64,000 bases of DNA from Allium sativum. Its lineage: Eukaryota > Streptophyta > Magnoliopsida > Asparagales > Amaryllidaceae. This document shows, piece by piece, positions 33,147 to 46,336 of this stretch (the stretch's first letter is position 1; each line of letters opens with the position of its first letter). The stretch lies in contig CM060918.1 of assembly GCA_030737875.1 (NCBI GenBank), forward strand, positions 775,366,552 through 775,430,551, in the 5' to 3' direction. Position numbers and translations under genes: made by a program. The notes beneath the pieces are model-generated. The model saw only the letters and a program-made list of their open reading frames with translations, made no database searches and had not been told where the DNA came from.

Positions 33147-36100
33147 TAGGCCCGGCCCTTCACGTAGGCAGCTGATCCGATTGCCTAGGGCATCATCTCA
33201 CACAGGGGCAACAAATACAAACACAAAAAAAATACGAATCTCTTCTCAGTAATGTCGTCGTCGATCAACCCAGCAACGCCGTTGTCGCCGCCTCATCCCG
33301 ATTCCCGGTGTCTGTTGAACGTCACACCATCTCGTCTCTAGCTTCTCCCTTCTCTGGCCCCAAATTTGAATTCTTTTCTTTCCCTAATTTCAATTCCTAA
33401 ACGATTGAGTTTTCTGCATGCCCTAGTTTAGATTTTTCGCGTTTGTATTTCTTTGATTTTGAATTCTCTTCCTTCCTTTGGTTATTCTCTTTACTCATGG
33501 ACTCATGTTTACTGTCAATCTGCCATGTTAAAGGCTTAAAGCCTTTGTGTGTTCCAATTTTCTCATACATGAAATTTATGTAATATGCAAATGTTTATGT
33601 TTGTTATGGAAAAAATTATTTTCATATCCAAAATTGCTTTTTTTTGGTAAGAAAATGTTTTAGACCATAACTTGAATTCATTATCCTGTTAGGCTGTTAT
33701 ATGAATTTGTTCCATTGTTATCCTGAACTAGGAAAAGATATCAAGCTTGATTCCTTGATTAACTTAAAAAAATAGTTTTTTTTAATTTGTCGATTCACTA
33801 ATTTATGTGTAATTGCATAATAAAAGACTGCTAATTGTTGATGAAATCATATTAGCTACTTAATAATTTATTTATCCTATTTGATGCTAATTACTTATTA
33901 GTTAACTAACAATTGGTTGTTAAAATTTTGTTTTCAAACTAATTGAGGGTGTTTTTCACAATTTTAAATAGGAATCAAAAGCAAAATTCTGGATATGAAA
34001 ATAGGAAAAAAAAGCGGCGTAGAGATGAAGAAACAAAATCATTTAATTGGTTCAATATCAAATATATTTCAGGAAGAAATAAAAAAATTCAGACTTCAAG
34101 TCAAGTTGAAGAAACTAATTGGGAGGATGAGAATATAAATATTAATATTGATAATGATGAAGGGCCTACAAGTGAAAATGTTTATGTAGAAATCGATAAC
34201 CAACATATTGTAGAAGTTACTGAGGATGAACAAAATGAAGATGTTGGCAATTATGTTGATGAAGACGTTAATGATGCAATCACAATTGATCTTGAAAAGG
34301 ATGTTGATATTATTTATGATCCGGGCTTATGGGGATGAATTAGTGATACGAAAAGAATTATGCTAATTCAACATGGTCCTATCAAAATTTTGAAAGAAAA
34401 CGATGCATTTCCAAGAAGCAAGATTGATGGTAGACATTGTTTTCTTCTAAACATTACATTGGCGGCTCTCCACGTAGAGAAGAACAAGAGAGAAAATGGC
34501 TTGTACACTCAAATGCATATGATAAAGTTTATTGTTTTTGTTGTAAGCTTTTCAAGAATGCACAAAAGGTATCGCAATTGGTCCGTGAAGGATGCAATGA
34601 TTGGCATAATTTACCCAAAAAATTAAGAGAGCATGAAAGCAACCCATTGCATAATGCAAATCTTGTAAAATGGTTTGATTTGCATAAGGGACTTCAACAA
34701 AAGAAAACAATTGATAAAGCAATGGAAGCTCAAATTGACTAAGAGAGGCAACATTGGAAAAAAGTTCTTGTGCGTATAATTGGCATTGTCAAAACACTTT
34801 CTAGAAATAACTTGCCATTTCGTGGATCAAATGAAAAAATTTATGAGAAAAATAATGGGCTTTTTTGTCAGCTTATAGAATTTGTGGTCGGATTTGATGA
34901 AGCTATGGAAGACCATCTTAGGCGTGTGGTAAACAATGAAATAAATCATCATTGCCTTAGCCATAAAATTCAAAATGAGTTGATAAGTTTATTGGCCAAC
35001 AAGATCAAAGTAACAATGCTTGCAAAGATAAAGAAAGCAAAGTAATATTTCTCCATCATCCTTGATTGCACTCCGGATTTGAGTCATAAGGAGCAAATGT
35101 CCATTATTATAAGATGTGTGAATGTTGACGATGCAAGAGATATCAATGTAGAAGAATACTTTCTTGGGTTCATAACCATCGATGATACATCCGGATTTGG
35201 TCTTTTTATAGAACTTGAAAATGTTTTGGAAAGTCTTAATCTTGATATTAACGACGTGAGAGGACAAGGGTATGATAATGGTTCAAATATGAAAGGTAAA
35301 ATTTTGAATTAAAAATTATAGTCTCAAACTTAATTTTAAGCTATCGATTATTGTGTTAACTATTTTTTATTGAATATATAACAGGGAAACATCAAGAAGT
35401 GCAAAAAAGATTACTTGATCTAAATCCTAGAACTTTCTACATTTTATGCGGATGTCATAGTCTAAATCTTACTTTATGTGATATGGCGAAATCATGTATG
35501 AAAGCTAGAAACTTTTTTGCATATGTGCAAAAGGTTTATACTTTATTTTCTGGTTCAACCCATTGATGGGAAATACTTCGGAATCATGTGAAAGGTTTGA
35601 CTCCAAAACCATTATCGGCAACTCGTTGGGAAAGCCACATTGAAAGTGTTAAACCAATACGATTTCAACCATCGGAGCTAAGAGAAGCTTTGATTGATAT
35701 TGCAAATAATTATAAAGAGGATATTGTAATGATGGAGGATAAAGGATTATGTCAAAATGCTTTGGAAAATTTTGAGTTTCTAATTAGCTTGTGTATTTGG
35801 TACAAGGTATTAGACAATATTAATCGAGCAAGTAAAGTACTTCAACGAGAGGAAATGGATATTGAAGAAGCGATCTCCAAAATTAAAGAGCTTGTAAATT
35901 TTTTTGAAAAACTTAGAGAAAATGGATTTGAACCTATGATGGAAGAGGCTAAAGAAATGGCAAAAGATGTTGGCATTGATCCTAAATTTTTTAAAAGAGA
36001 ACTGTACGTAGAAAGAAACAATTTGATGAAGACATCATAGAGAATTATGATAGACAATCTCCAGAGGAAAACTTCAGAGTTGCTTATTTTCTGCATATAA

Positions 36101-36847
36101 TGGATCAAGCTTTAACTTCGCTTAAATATCAATTTGATCAATTTAAACATTATGAAGGAATTTTTGGATTTTTGCTAAATTTGAAGTTCAAAAATATAGG
36201 TGATGATCAATTAAAAGAGCATTGCATGAATTTGGAAAGTTTTTTGACACATAAGGAAGAAAAAGATATTTGTGGTAAGGAGTTGTTTTATGAGCTTAAA
36301 CAATTAAAAGGAATTCTGCCATCGGAAGTTACTACATCAATTGGTATTCTTAATTTCTTGAAGTTTTATCGAGATGTAAGTGGATTTCTCAATGCTTGGA
36401 TTGCTTATCGAATTCTACTGACTATTCATGTTATGGTTGCTTCGGCCGAAAGAAGCTTTTAAAAATTGAAATTAATTAAAACATACTTACGAACTACTAT
36501 GTCGCAAGAGAGAATAAGTGGATTAGCTATGATTTCAATTGAAAATGGGAACTTGGATATGCATAACTATGAAGAGATAATAGATGAGTTTGCTCTAAAA
36601 AATGCAAGAAGAAGTTGCTTCCGTTAATGTCTATTTATGTATTTTGATATCAAATTAGCATTTAGATTTTTTGGTATGTAATCTAAATGTTTAGACTAGT
36701 ATTTTGTAAGCAATGTTAACTTTTATAATAGAATCTGCATTTTGTTTCCTACATTCAATTGTATTGTTGTTTATTGAATTTTGGGGCAACAAAAACGATT
36801 TTTTTTTATATTCGACTAGGGCACTGAATAGGTTTGGGCCGCCCCTG
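33147..36847 (+). mobile_element. hAT transposon with broken transposase (3.7 kb)
   Basis: Ends are TAGGCCCGGCCC on the left and, from the other strand, CAGGGGCGGCCC on the right. They are flanked by 8 bp target duplications CTCGTGAT (33139-33146) and CTCCTGAT (36848-36855), one mismatch. The interior encodes a hAT transposase in the plus direction. It inserted about 60 bp from the end of gypsy element 1. Confidence 0.88.
33943..36627 (+). pseudogene. hAT transposase, TTF-type zinc finger family (broken)
   Basis: Nearly the whole protein can be followed. An acidic N-terminus is followed by a TTF-type zinc-finger region (KVYCFCCKLF, LREHESNPLHN), then the catalytic core ([41 protein letters not shown]), then the hAT dimerisation block AYRILLTIHVMVASAERSF and TTMSQERISGLAMISIE. 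An 89 bp intron (35296-35384, GT...AG) splits the core. In an active copy it would cut and join element ends. Here stops lie at 34336, 34740, 35043, 35564 and 36460, with frame changes near 34437 and 36030. The exact start is uncertain; 33943 is the beginning of the best open frame. The layout is that of plant ZMYM1-like/TTF-domain hAT transposases. Confidence 0.88.
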
Positions 36848-36855
36848 CTCCTGAT

Positions 36856-38332
36856 TGCTCATATATGTTTTCCTTATCATTTAAACATGTGAATGCATTT
36901 GATGCATGCATTCAACATACTACATGTTTGTTTGAATTAAATATAGTGCTCCTTTAACTATGAAATAAAATTATATAATAGTTTATTCTGAAAAATAGAA
37001 AAGCTCTATATGAATTTAAACTTCATAAGATCATTAAAGATTCAAAATGGTTAAAAAAAATGAAAATTACTCAATAATTCCGCTGCGGGATGACTTACTT
37101 CAAATAGATGGTGTTAGAGTCCAATAACTTATGTAGTCTAAATTACTCATAGTTAGGCAAATCATTTAAGCTTTACTGCTTAGTGCAGTATCAAGAAAGG
37201 TAATGCTCAAGATTGGAAGTGGGTAACTAAGTGTTGTTTCCTACCTAGCTATCAACCTAGCCTAAGAGATGAAGTGAGCCCAAAGGTTTCCCTTTATAAA
37301 AAATGTCTCATTTCTGGTCTTAAGCTAATTTTCAAAATAATTTTGAAAATTAGGAGAAGGTTTTAAATTTAAAACTAAAATTACAATAAAAATATGTTTA
37401 CTATAAAAGGTTAAAACATAACATAAAATTTTAAAATGTTTGAAAAGGTAACGAAATTTAAACATGTTTTAAATATTTATTTTAAAATTTACAATTTATT
37501 AATAAGATTAGTAAAATAATAAATTAAATAGGTAAATTAATACTTTCATATGTGTATCATATATATTGATACATGTTATTTTATTTTAAAGATGTTTAAG
37601 ATAACATAAGTTTACATGTATAAATATATGTAAGAAACTTTGGAAATTAATATGATTTAGTTATAATTATTTAATCAAAAGAACTAATTATAGGTTAATT
37701 AACCAAGTAAATTGTAGAAGGTTGATTAATTAAAGGTTAACTAATGAAATAGATATACACATATATAATATATATGTATTATACTATAAGTTTGTAGTAG
37801 ACATGTTCAATAAAAAAAGTTTTATTAGAATGCTAATATGAAGTTAACAAATGAGTTAATTAATGAAATATTAAATTAATAAAATATTATACATAAGAAT
37901 ATTATATGATTGATATGAAATATGAAAGTTACAAAATAATAAAACTAATATGATTTTGTAAACTAAACGTTGACCTTTAAAGAAACACAAGTTAACTTAT
38001 GGAATAAATATGTGTACATGTATGGCGATTTCTAATGTATCTAACACTTGAACCATAAGAATATTTCATACGAAATACGATTAGCACTAAAATAACCACG
38101 ACAATCACGAGGACGATAACAGGGTGAATAAGTGTCGAGAGTAAGGAGCTTTCGATCCATTCAAATACACTTCATCAAGAACTACATCCATGTGGAATCT
38201 GGAAGAGGAAAAAGACTCCTTTTGACCAAAGCATCCCCTTTGATAAAACCGAAGGACATAAAGTCCAAAATATTTGCTGTCTTGGTTGATCTTGATGTCT
38301 TGGTTGATCTCGATGTCGACGATCGTCAACAC
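36856..38332. other. AT-rich sequence, no gene recognised
   Basis: Very AT-rich, with no supportable gene. Near the right end, CTTGGTTGATC(T)TGATGT is tandemly doubled (38281-38316), and a minus-strand frame (38105-38338) continues up to the CACTA insertion point. It may belong to the same decayed element as the gag-like frames at 42.4-44.1 kb. Confidence 0.45.
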
Positions 38333-39238
38333 CACCACAACGAAAATGCCATATTACAACTCTAATTTTACAACTGTCACAAACTAGTAGTTATAATAAG
38401 TTTTTTTTATAATAGTCATTCCCTGAAAGTTATAATAAACATATTTTTAACAACTATTTTATTTTGTCAACTGTAACAAATACCTATTACAACCTTCATT
38501 AATTTTGTATATTTGAAAGAAGTAATATTCGATATTTAGCAATTAATTTTTGACAAGTAATAATCAAAATATTTTTATTATAAAGTTTTATAAGCTTATT
38601 TTCGGTAGTTTTATTTTCTATTTATTGTAATAAAGACCTATTAAATATTAATAATATCTAATATTGAATGATGAATAACATTAATATTTAAGAATAATCA
38701 GTAATTACTATTAAATAATTAGTACTTAATATTTGGTAAATGGTAATTATTTTTTGATAGTTAATGTTAAGTGTTTAATAATTAATAATTAGTAAAATAT
38801 GCATTATAAGCTTTTAATAATTAATATTCTAAGAAGAAATAAGTAATAATTAACAATAACTATTGTTAATAATTAATTTTTAATATTTGGATATAAAATA
38901 ATTCTCAAGAAATCAATAATATTTAATATTAAATTTTACTTATTAATTCTAACTTATTATATTTAATTATATTCATTTTTGTGAAATTTTGATTATGATG
39001 AATGAAAAATAACGGTAATAGAAGTATTACCGTATTAAAGAAAGATGAAAATTTGACTGCAAGATTACATCCCGTCTTTTCTAAATCAAAATGTACGTGG
39101 GAAAAACGAAATTTTAGGCGGGTCGCGTCTCACCTTAAAATCAAAATTGAAATCATTATCTGGACGAACTCTAAACAAAATGGATATCTCACCAAACTTT
39201 CAAAAGGCGTTTTTTCCTCAGTAATGGGGACTTGAGAT

Positions 39239-41510
39239 TTTAGCCACCCGCCTCTCCTCTTTTCTTATCTCCCATTCTCTTCTATCTCTCCCTATTTTCC
39301 TCGTAATCTCCCTCTGCCCTAGTTATCTTCATCGCTGTTAGTTTGCTCATGTTTCCAATTTCCCATAACCTATTTTTCAAACGTTTGTTTCCCTTTTAGA
39401 CCCATCACGGGTGATTCAAGTGGTCGATCCTCATCTATCGTGCTACTTTTTTTTGAGCCCTTGTGCTTTCCCACCTCGTCGATGCTTTTGCAATTTCTGT
39501 TTAGAGCATCCTCGCTTGTTGTATGGGTTTTCTAAGTTAGATTGGAATTTCAAATTTTTCTTCTTAATTTATTTAGAAACCCTAACTATGTTGATGTTAT
39601 ATTTGCAAGCAATACATTGATTCAGATATGACTATAGAAGGAGCGGATGACAACCATTCCACGTGGACAGATATATACCAAATTAAGGTACTATATTTTT
39701 ACCACTACAGTTTGTATTGCTAAAAATTCTACTTTTACATTTAGAAATTATTTAGACTTGAAGCTATCATCAAGATTCTAACAAAACGTAAGAAAGGAAA
39801 TGAAAAGTGTCTACAACAATTTGGTATCCTCTTTGTTTGATTTTGATTGAATCCTTTGCCTTTAGCCAAGTTGATATTCAATTCTTTGTTAAATCGGCAA
39901 ACAAATTACATGTATTTTGGTGGATTTTTTTATCAAGGTTCTTTTTACCATTTGGAAAGACTAAAAATGAACGATTGGAATTTGCATAAGGGTTATCCTG
40001 TAATTTCATGATATTTGTCCTGAAAACCTTTTTTCTCCAAAAGATGTGTCCTGGAATCATCTGAATAAATAACTTAGGAAAATAGTTTCTGCTATGGTAT
40101 CCAAGTTCACCTCGAACTTTTAACTTTCTATTTATGTTGAGATGTTTATTGCACCTAGTATTCTATGTTTTCATGTGTAATGTAATCAAGCTAATGTGTG
40201 GATACTAACCCTACGTTGGACTGATTTTCAAAGTTGCATAGATAACATCTTCAGAATTGAATAACTTTGAATCATATTTGTTAGAAGTTAAGAAAGTGGA
40301 AATAAATGTCAGCTATGATTGGAGTTGTACAGTTTTGGAAAGATTAAGACTTAGCTAGCTAATTGTATTGTAATGAGGCTATGATTTAAGATGATAAAAT
40401 GTGTTTAATAATGGGATATAATTAACTATGATTTTAGATATTTAAAACTAGGGAAGAAAATTTCATCAATTCTTCGTTGTATAGTAATTTCAAATTAAAG
40501 TTAGTAATCTAATTTAAAAAAAGAATATTTTTCTATCTTTAAATATGTGAAGCACGAGAACACTTAAAATTTGGGCATTTGATTTCTTATGAAAAATGCA
40601 CATTAAAGAATGAAACTGCATACAAGTATAGAGTTGCATTAGTTTTTAATATGGGGGAATACTTTTACATATAAAAAAGATTAGATAATATTATTTCTAC
40701 ACAAAAAAGATTAAACTGGATATAAAGGTGCATGGTTTAAGTTGAAAATCAAGATATTAAATGGTAAATTGACAGTGAATCCTGAAACTATTTATCTTGC
40801 CAGCGGTATTATTCAATACTAAGTTTTCTTAACCAAAAATGGAAACTTACTCCTTTCCCATATTCTCTATCGACAGATGACTGGTCACATGGACAAAAAT
40901 CCCACTGCTAATTGCCTACCCACTCCGGAGCGTAATATACGTCTGGGAGAAAGGATAGTAATCTAGGTACGTACTCCAACATTTATCCTTTTCTTTTTTC
41001 ATATATATATATATATTATATGCACTATATGTGTTCTATACGTCACCCTTCGTTCCCACTGTGTAAACATACTTGTTACTGCATGTAGACCACATATGCA
41101 TCTTGCTCAGCACTACCTACCACAACGTTACAACTACGCATATTATTGAGTTTAAACTTATATTACCACCTAACTGTACAGGAACCTAATGATAGTATGA
41201 ATTCTTTCTTTCAAAATGTTCAGCTTGAACATCTGCATTGTTAAAAGTTATAACACAACTCATTCATTTGTTACTTAATTTTCTTTGAATGACATTGTAC
41301 ATTGATAATGGTTGTTGCATTATACATGGTTGGTACTAGGAGTGGCATCATAAAGAAAGGAAGATGCTGCCAAAAAAAAAGTTTCGTAACCCAAAAAATA
41401 TATTTGCAGAACCATCGCGCAAGGAAGAAAACGGATGAGGCGCAAGGTAGACGAGGGCAGAGGTGCAAGCATAAAACGCTAGTACTAACGGCATCACTAG
41501 AGTTGTAGCC
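39239..41510. other. Interior of the CACTA element
   Basis: Contains a leader-like C/T-rich block, small frames such as the basic one at 41302-41508 (KKGRCCQKKSFVTQK, NHRARKKTDEAQGRRGQRC), and long AT-rich spacers. I do not recognise a product. Basic short proteins occur in CACTA second genes, so a remnant is possible. Confidence 0.4.
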
Positions 41511-41568
41511 ATTCCTTTTAGAGTTCAGTTGGATCATTTCATACACATATTTATCTCTAGTAGGTAAT

Positions 41569-41569
<1 letters not shown>

Positions 41570-41611
<42 letters not shown>
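41570..41611. repeat. (TA)n microsatellite
   Basis: About 42 bp of TA dinucleotides within the CACTA element. Confidence 0.95.
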
Positions 41612-41614
<3 letters not shown>

Positions 41615-42424
41615 CTTCTAATTTCTAAAATATGTTGTATGTGATCGGTTTGCTTGTCTATAACTATGTCGGGATATGTTGGAGTAACTCAACTTTAGAG
41701 ATATGATCTAGTTAGAGCAAATAACTACCAATCACGATGATATTCATTTTTTAGGAAGTGAATGCATGCATTTGTTAGGCATTACAGATTAAATTGAATT
41801 GTACCTACTTTTTATATTAAAATATGTTGGTCCATCTTGGTAAATGTATGCTAAACATTGGTGTTAAAAAGATCCTTATGTACAAGAGATTGCAAAAATT
41901 AATGTATTGTTTTGGTTCATATTTTAAGTTTGTTTGATATCTTCAGTTTTGTAGATAATATTTTCTGGAATGAACTCTTTTATCAGTAATATGTATATAA
42001 TTGTGTATATATTACAACTATAAAATAATAGTTGTAATAAAATATATTACAATGGTTGGAAAGAGTTGAAAAAAATTGCAAATTCACAATGGTAATAAAT
42101 AGTTGTAATAAAGTTTATAACAACGGTGAGAAACAACTATAAAATATAAGAAGTCACAACGGTGTCGCAATGGTGCAAAACAACTGTAAAATATTTTACT
42201 CTATTACAACTTCTTAATATATGACGGTTACGCCACTGTTGTAAAAAGTAATTTACAATGGTTTTCCACACTTTTAATATGGTCAATCTATTGTAGTGCA
42301 CGACCTGAGAGTGGGAAGAAGATTGGAACATATCGGTTTCTTTCCTAAAACCACTTATTACCCCGCTCCTCTGTGGTCCTTGGCCTTCGGCCCCCTAACC
42401 TCGGTGTCTGCCGCTCGAACCATT

Positions 42425-44124
42425 TCACCTACACGGAACAGATTCAAGGTTAGGCTCGAGCACCCTACACACAAACAAATATTGTGTTATGCAATGTTTA
42501 CGAGTGTGTGTCCTATGTGCACTCTCCACAAACCAGATTGACACCTGCTTGAAGGAGTTTTCTCCCCCAACGTTCAGCGTTAGATTTGCAAAACTTGTGC
42601 CACTGAGCCAAGACATTGGAAAATGGATTGGGACCTTGTCCAAGTCCTTAAGCTGGTCCACCCTTTCCAGCGACGCGGTGGTCCTAGAGGTAGTAACCGG
42701 GGAAACCGGCCTAGCTGACACTCCCTCGTCTCAACAGTCATAGATGGGACAAGGGTGGTCAATAGACCCTCTTCTTCTATGACCATCTCCACATCACTGC
42801 CTCCACCTCCACTATTTCCTTCCTGAGTCTTCGCGTCCTTGTGTCGATTGGACACGACGGGGACGCTTTCATTTTACGGCCCGAAGAACTCCCTTCTCCG
42901 TCAGATTCCGCCTTCCCTTTTCCCATATTGACTGGTGGAAACATTGTGCGTTTAACGGGAAGTAAGCCCATCCGGCGAAGAGCCTCCTCGTCCAGGATGT
43001 TCTCAGTAGAGCGAACACCGGCCGGGATGGCCCTCAATAGCTCGAGACGCTCCTGGTACACTGCCAGTGGGCATTGAAGGAATCCCTCTTATACAAAACA
43101 AAGTTAGCCCCAAGGTGACGACTCAACTAATAACAAGTACTAATCAATAGAGACGCTTACTTCCGACCAACCAGCGCCTCACAAATCCAGGAGGGTAACA
43201 AACCAATAGTACTTGGTAACTCCAAGTCTACTCCATGATCCCTCGATGAATCGGGTCCTGGCCTGTGCCTCAAGATAATATAGGGAAGGTGCACTAGTAG
43301 TCCTCCTCTTATTATGAAAAAGGTATCGGATGTCCTCTCCAGTGGGTTCACTATGCAGATGCTCCCTGAATAAGACGAAGGTACCAAGGAGACAAGCATA
43401 CCCATTCGGATGAAGCTGCGTGTAGGTGAAATGGTTCGAGCTGGGGGCTTGCATCTGTTCCGATGCAAAATATACTTATTCCAGGTAGTATACCCTTCTA
43501 GACAAGTATACCCACAGAGCTGTGTGTATACGTGCTAAGCGTTGCAAGCTGGGCACATACCCTTCTAGACAACCATTTCACCTACACGGAACAGATTCAA
43601 GGTTCATCCACTGTGGGCCGAAGTCGCAAGCTGGGGGCTTGCATCCGGAAGTGCACATATACTTATTCCAGGTAGTATACCCTTCTAGAGGGGTGTGTGT
43701 GTGTCCTGTCATCCTTTTAGGGAACGTGAATGCCAACCCAGGATATGTTGAATCTTGTGCAAATACCCCTTAGCACAATTTCATCCAAATGCGAAGGCAC
43801 CGAATTCGGTGGGTTGTCAACTATAACGGCATCTGGCATCATATCTGGCGCCTCAAGGGCATCTCCCTTCTCTATATCTACGTCTTCTTCCTCCTTGGGA
43901 TTTTTCTCGGTGACAGCAATCCCTTCTGGCATCGACGGTTCAGTCTGTTGCACAGTCGTTTGTTCTGAATCTTTCGGTTGCAAACCCTGGTCGTGCGCTT
44001 TCGGTGAACCTATGAGTCGGTAGGGGTTAGACTCTCCAGAAATCTCTAGCTTGTAGTACCTCGAACTAGTACTGCTAGTTGACCAAGACTGGGATGACAG
44101 GTTTTGAGAAGCTTCAACTTCCAA
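42425..44124 (-). pseudogene. Gypsy-type gag-like protein remnants
   Basis: Several minus-strand frames belong together. At 43717-44124 there is an acidic, Ser-rich N-terminal part. At 43157-43468 is the block TYTQLHPNGYACLLGTFVLF, then REHLHSEPTGEDIRYLF and TRFIEGSWSRLGVTKYYWF. At 42777-43061 is a charged stretch beginning YQERLELLRAIPAGVRS. The middle block has the shape of the 'putative gypsy type transposon' gag-like domain common in plant genomes (P.G...LLGFFVLCRELG.EP....F.YLF...). The frames are broken and mosaic, with internal shuffled repeats. GC content is higher than in the surroundings. The family call is tentative. Confidence 0.5.
43430..43705. repeat. Shuffled short duplications
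   Basis: AAGCTGGGGGCTTGCATC (43630s) recurs as GAGCTGGGGGCTTGCATC (43438), and TATACTTATTCCAGGTAGTA is present twice (~43471 and ~43668). A further block of over 30 bp (AACCATTTCACCTACACGGA...) at 43571 is identical to 42418. Together they interrupt the gag-like frame. Confidence 0.85.
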
Positions 44125-44750
44125 AGTTTTTTATCTCTTGGACAATCTTGTTTCCACTGCTAGTTATACTTTTAATATAGTTGCATTAGACATCGCATTG
44201 AACAACCTGTACCCCTCGTGTTGGTGTAAAATAACATGTATATGCAGTAAAGTGCAATCCTGATACAATCATAATAAAATAAAATGGGATGCGGCAACGA
44301 TCACTTCTTAAAATTGTAATCATCGCTACCGTCGACCAATATCGTCAGATTCACGTTAAGCCGCGACTACGTTATGACTGAAACTGAGAAAAGAGTCTAA
44401 AGTTCGATAGTTCGGTCTTGTGTTCATAGTCCGAGTTTATGCTCTACATTCTATGTGCAAGCCTAAGTCCACTCCACTCACGAAACATCGCAAGTTCGAT
44501 GGCCACATCACGCGAGATTCAAGCTCCTCGTTGGGAACAATAGGATGCATTTCGGTCAGGAAGGTCCAAAAATTTCTAAGTCCTAGGGATGCAAAAATCG
44601 CATCCCCAAGACTGAAAATACACATCCCTCCCTGGATCAAAAACCTGCATCCCTCATTCTTCCCACACGAGCTCGCATCTCTTGCAACGCTTAGCTCTGA
44701 CCTGTTTCCATTTCACACAGCATCCCTGTAGGTGGCGAAATCTAGCATCA
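44125..44750. other. Unassigned sequence
   Basis: No gene recognised. Possibly leader or LTR sequence of the decayed minus-strand retroelement. Confidence 0.4.
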
Positions 44751-44930
44751 CTCAGATGCGAGATCTCGCATCATTCGGATGCAAAATCTCACATCCCTAG
44801 GATGCAAGAATCTCACATCCCCTGGATGCGAAGTCACGCTTCCCTCGGATGCAAGAAATCGCATCCCTTGGATGCGAAGGATCGCATCCACCGGGTGTGA
44901 AGACCCGCATTCCTAAGGATGCAATGCGAG
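44751..44930. repeat. Palindromic 23-24 bp minisatellite
   Basis: About eight direct units of the form GATGCGANATCTCGCATCCCTNG. Each unit is itself nearly palindromic (GATGCGA...TCGCATC). Looser copies lie before it (from ~44580) and again at 45255-45400. Confidence 0.88.
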
Positions 44931-45418
44931 CTACTCCCCCCGTCTCCTTTTTCTCCTTCCCTTCACCTTATTCTTCCTTCTTCACTCTCCTTCACTTTCA
45001 TGTCATGTCCTTGAACCAGAGATTCGAGCTCAGCAATCTGATTTCGACACCCTCGAAGCTCGAATTCGAGCTTGATTCAAACAATTACGTCAAAAATTCT
45101 GTATTCCACCTGAAAATCATGTTTGAATTCGCGTTCTATTAAAATGTCGAGGTCTCATTTTGTAAAGGCGATCAAGGTTAAAAAAAGAGAGGAAGGCTTC
45201 GAGTTTCGAAATATATAGGAGGAAGAAGAAGCGGGCCAGGCCCATCGGGGCGTTTCACATCCTTCGTGGATGCGAGATTCTATATCCCCACAGGGATGTG
45301 AAATCGCATATCCTACCAGGATACCAAAACCCATATCCCACTGTGATACGAAGTCTCGTATCCCTCCTAACATGAGAGATTTCTCACTCCCTCCTGCGAC
45401 GCGAGACTTTTAGAAAAA

Positions 45419-45420
<2 letters not shown>
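44931..45420. other. C/T-rich stretch and diverged minisatellite copies
   Basis: A pyrimidine-rich tract (44936-45000) is followed by unrecognised sequence. Degenerate units such as CATCCTTCGTGGATGCGAGA follow at 45255-45400. Confidence 0.5.
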
Positions 45421-45476
<56 letters not shown>

Positions 45477-45545
45477 GTGTGTGTGTGTGACACATATATC
45501 CTCTAATTTATATATTTAATTATATATATATATATATATATCAGT
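45421..45545. repeat. (TA)n / (GT)n microsatellites
   Basis: About 52 bp of AT repeats, then GTGTGTGTG, then a second shorter TA run. Confidence 0.95.
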
Positions 45546-46336
45546 ACATGAATATGATCAGTGAACGGGAATGAAATTTCCAAACTTTGAGAAATTTCTA
45601 ACTCGGAAATTTGGTTAAGACCATGCGTATGCACTTTCGGTATTATGATAATCCACATCGATTTGATTCGTTAACCAACATGCACTCGTAAGTCTAAACG
45701 ATTCGAGAACGTACGACGAGCGATCAAATCAATGATTCGATATCGTTTTCAAAATCCAATTTGCATAGTCGTATACCAACACCACATCCACAACTCAAAT
45801 TGTATTTTCAAACTCTGATCGCATTGCGCAAAAATGCATGAAAACGTGTGAGCACATATGCAACATTACACCGACAACGACTCGTTTATGTCCCGACGTA
45901 AACGAGAGTTGACGATTAACGTTTAATTTCATGAGTAGATAAGAACTAGATGTTTAAAGAAGCTACTAACGGATAAAGATTCTCGACACGCTCAATACAA
46001 TGATCACAACCAAGTGTTCAACAGCTTGGAGATCTTTTCTTCTACCAAAAACAACTATTTCAACTCAAAGCACATTGTGTCAAGACTAGACGTACTTTGG
46101 GGCAAGTTTTAACTGGCCTTTTGGTCTGGTTCCCAAAAGCATGCCAGACTCACTCGACTCAGCCTGTCGCGTGGCACCAAAGCCCGAAGTGTCGCCATAA
46201 TATTAAGAGTCCAAGCTTGAATGGAGTTGCACGAGCATAAGCTTCACAACACTTCAAAACATAATTTTTGTATCCCCCGGCCTTGCCTCCAAATTTCTGC
46301 ATCACATCCCCTCACCTAGCATCACGCAGCTCCAAA
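45546..46336. other. Unassigned sequence
   Basis: No gene recognised. CG-containing, LTR-like in texture, but no partner repeat was found in the window. Confidence 0.4.

Larger units (their letters stand above)
38333..42298. mobile_element. CACTA (En/Spm-type) transposon, non-autonomous
   Basis: Terminal inverted repeats are CACCACAACGAAAATGCCAT on the left and, read inward on the other strand, CACTACAATAGATTGACCAT on the right, both continuing ATTA.AA.T. The 3 bp target duplication is CAC (38330-38332, 42299-42301). Both subterminal regions are packed with TTACAAC/GTTGTAA and ACAACGGT motifs in both orientations, the usual binding array for CACTA transposase. No transposase core is visible in 4 kb. 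A pyrimidine-rich 5'UTR-like stretch (39240-39400) and short frames (39627-39690, 41302-41508) may be residues of element genes or captured sequence. Confidence 0.88.

Noticed and set aside
42296..43077. Plus-strand frames over 42.3-43.1 kb
   Set aside because: Antisense shadows of the minus-strand gag-like frames.
45546..46336. Possible LTR of the decayed gag-like element
   Set aside because: No second copy, target duplication or primer-binding site found in the window.
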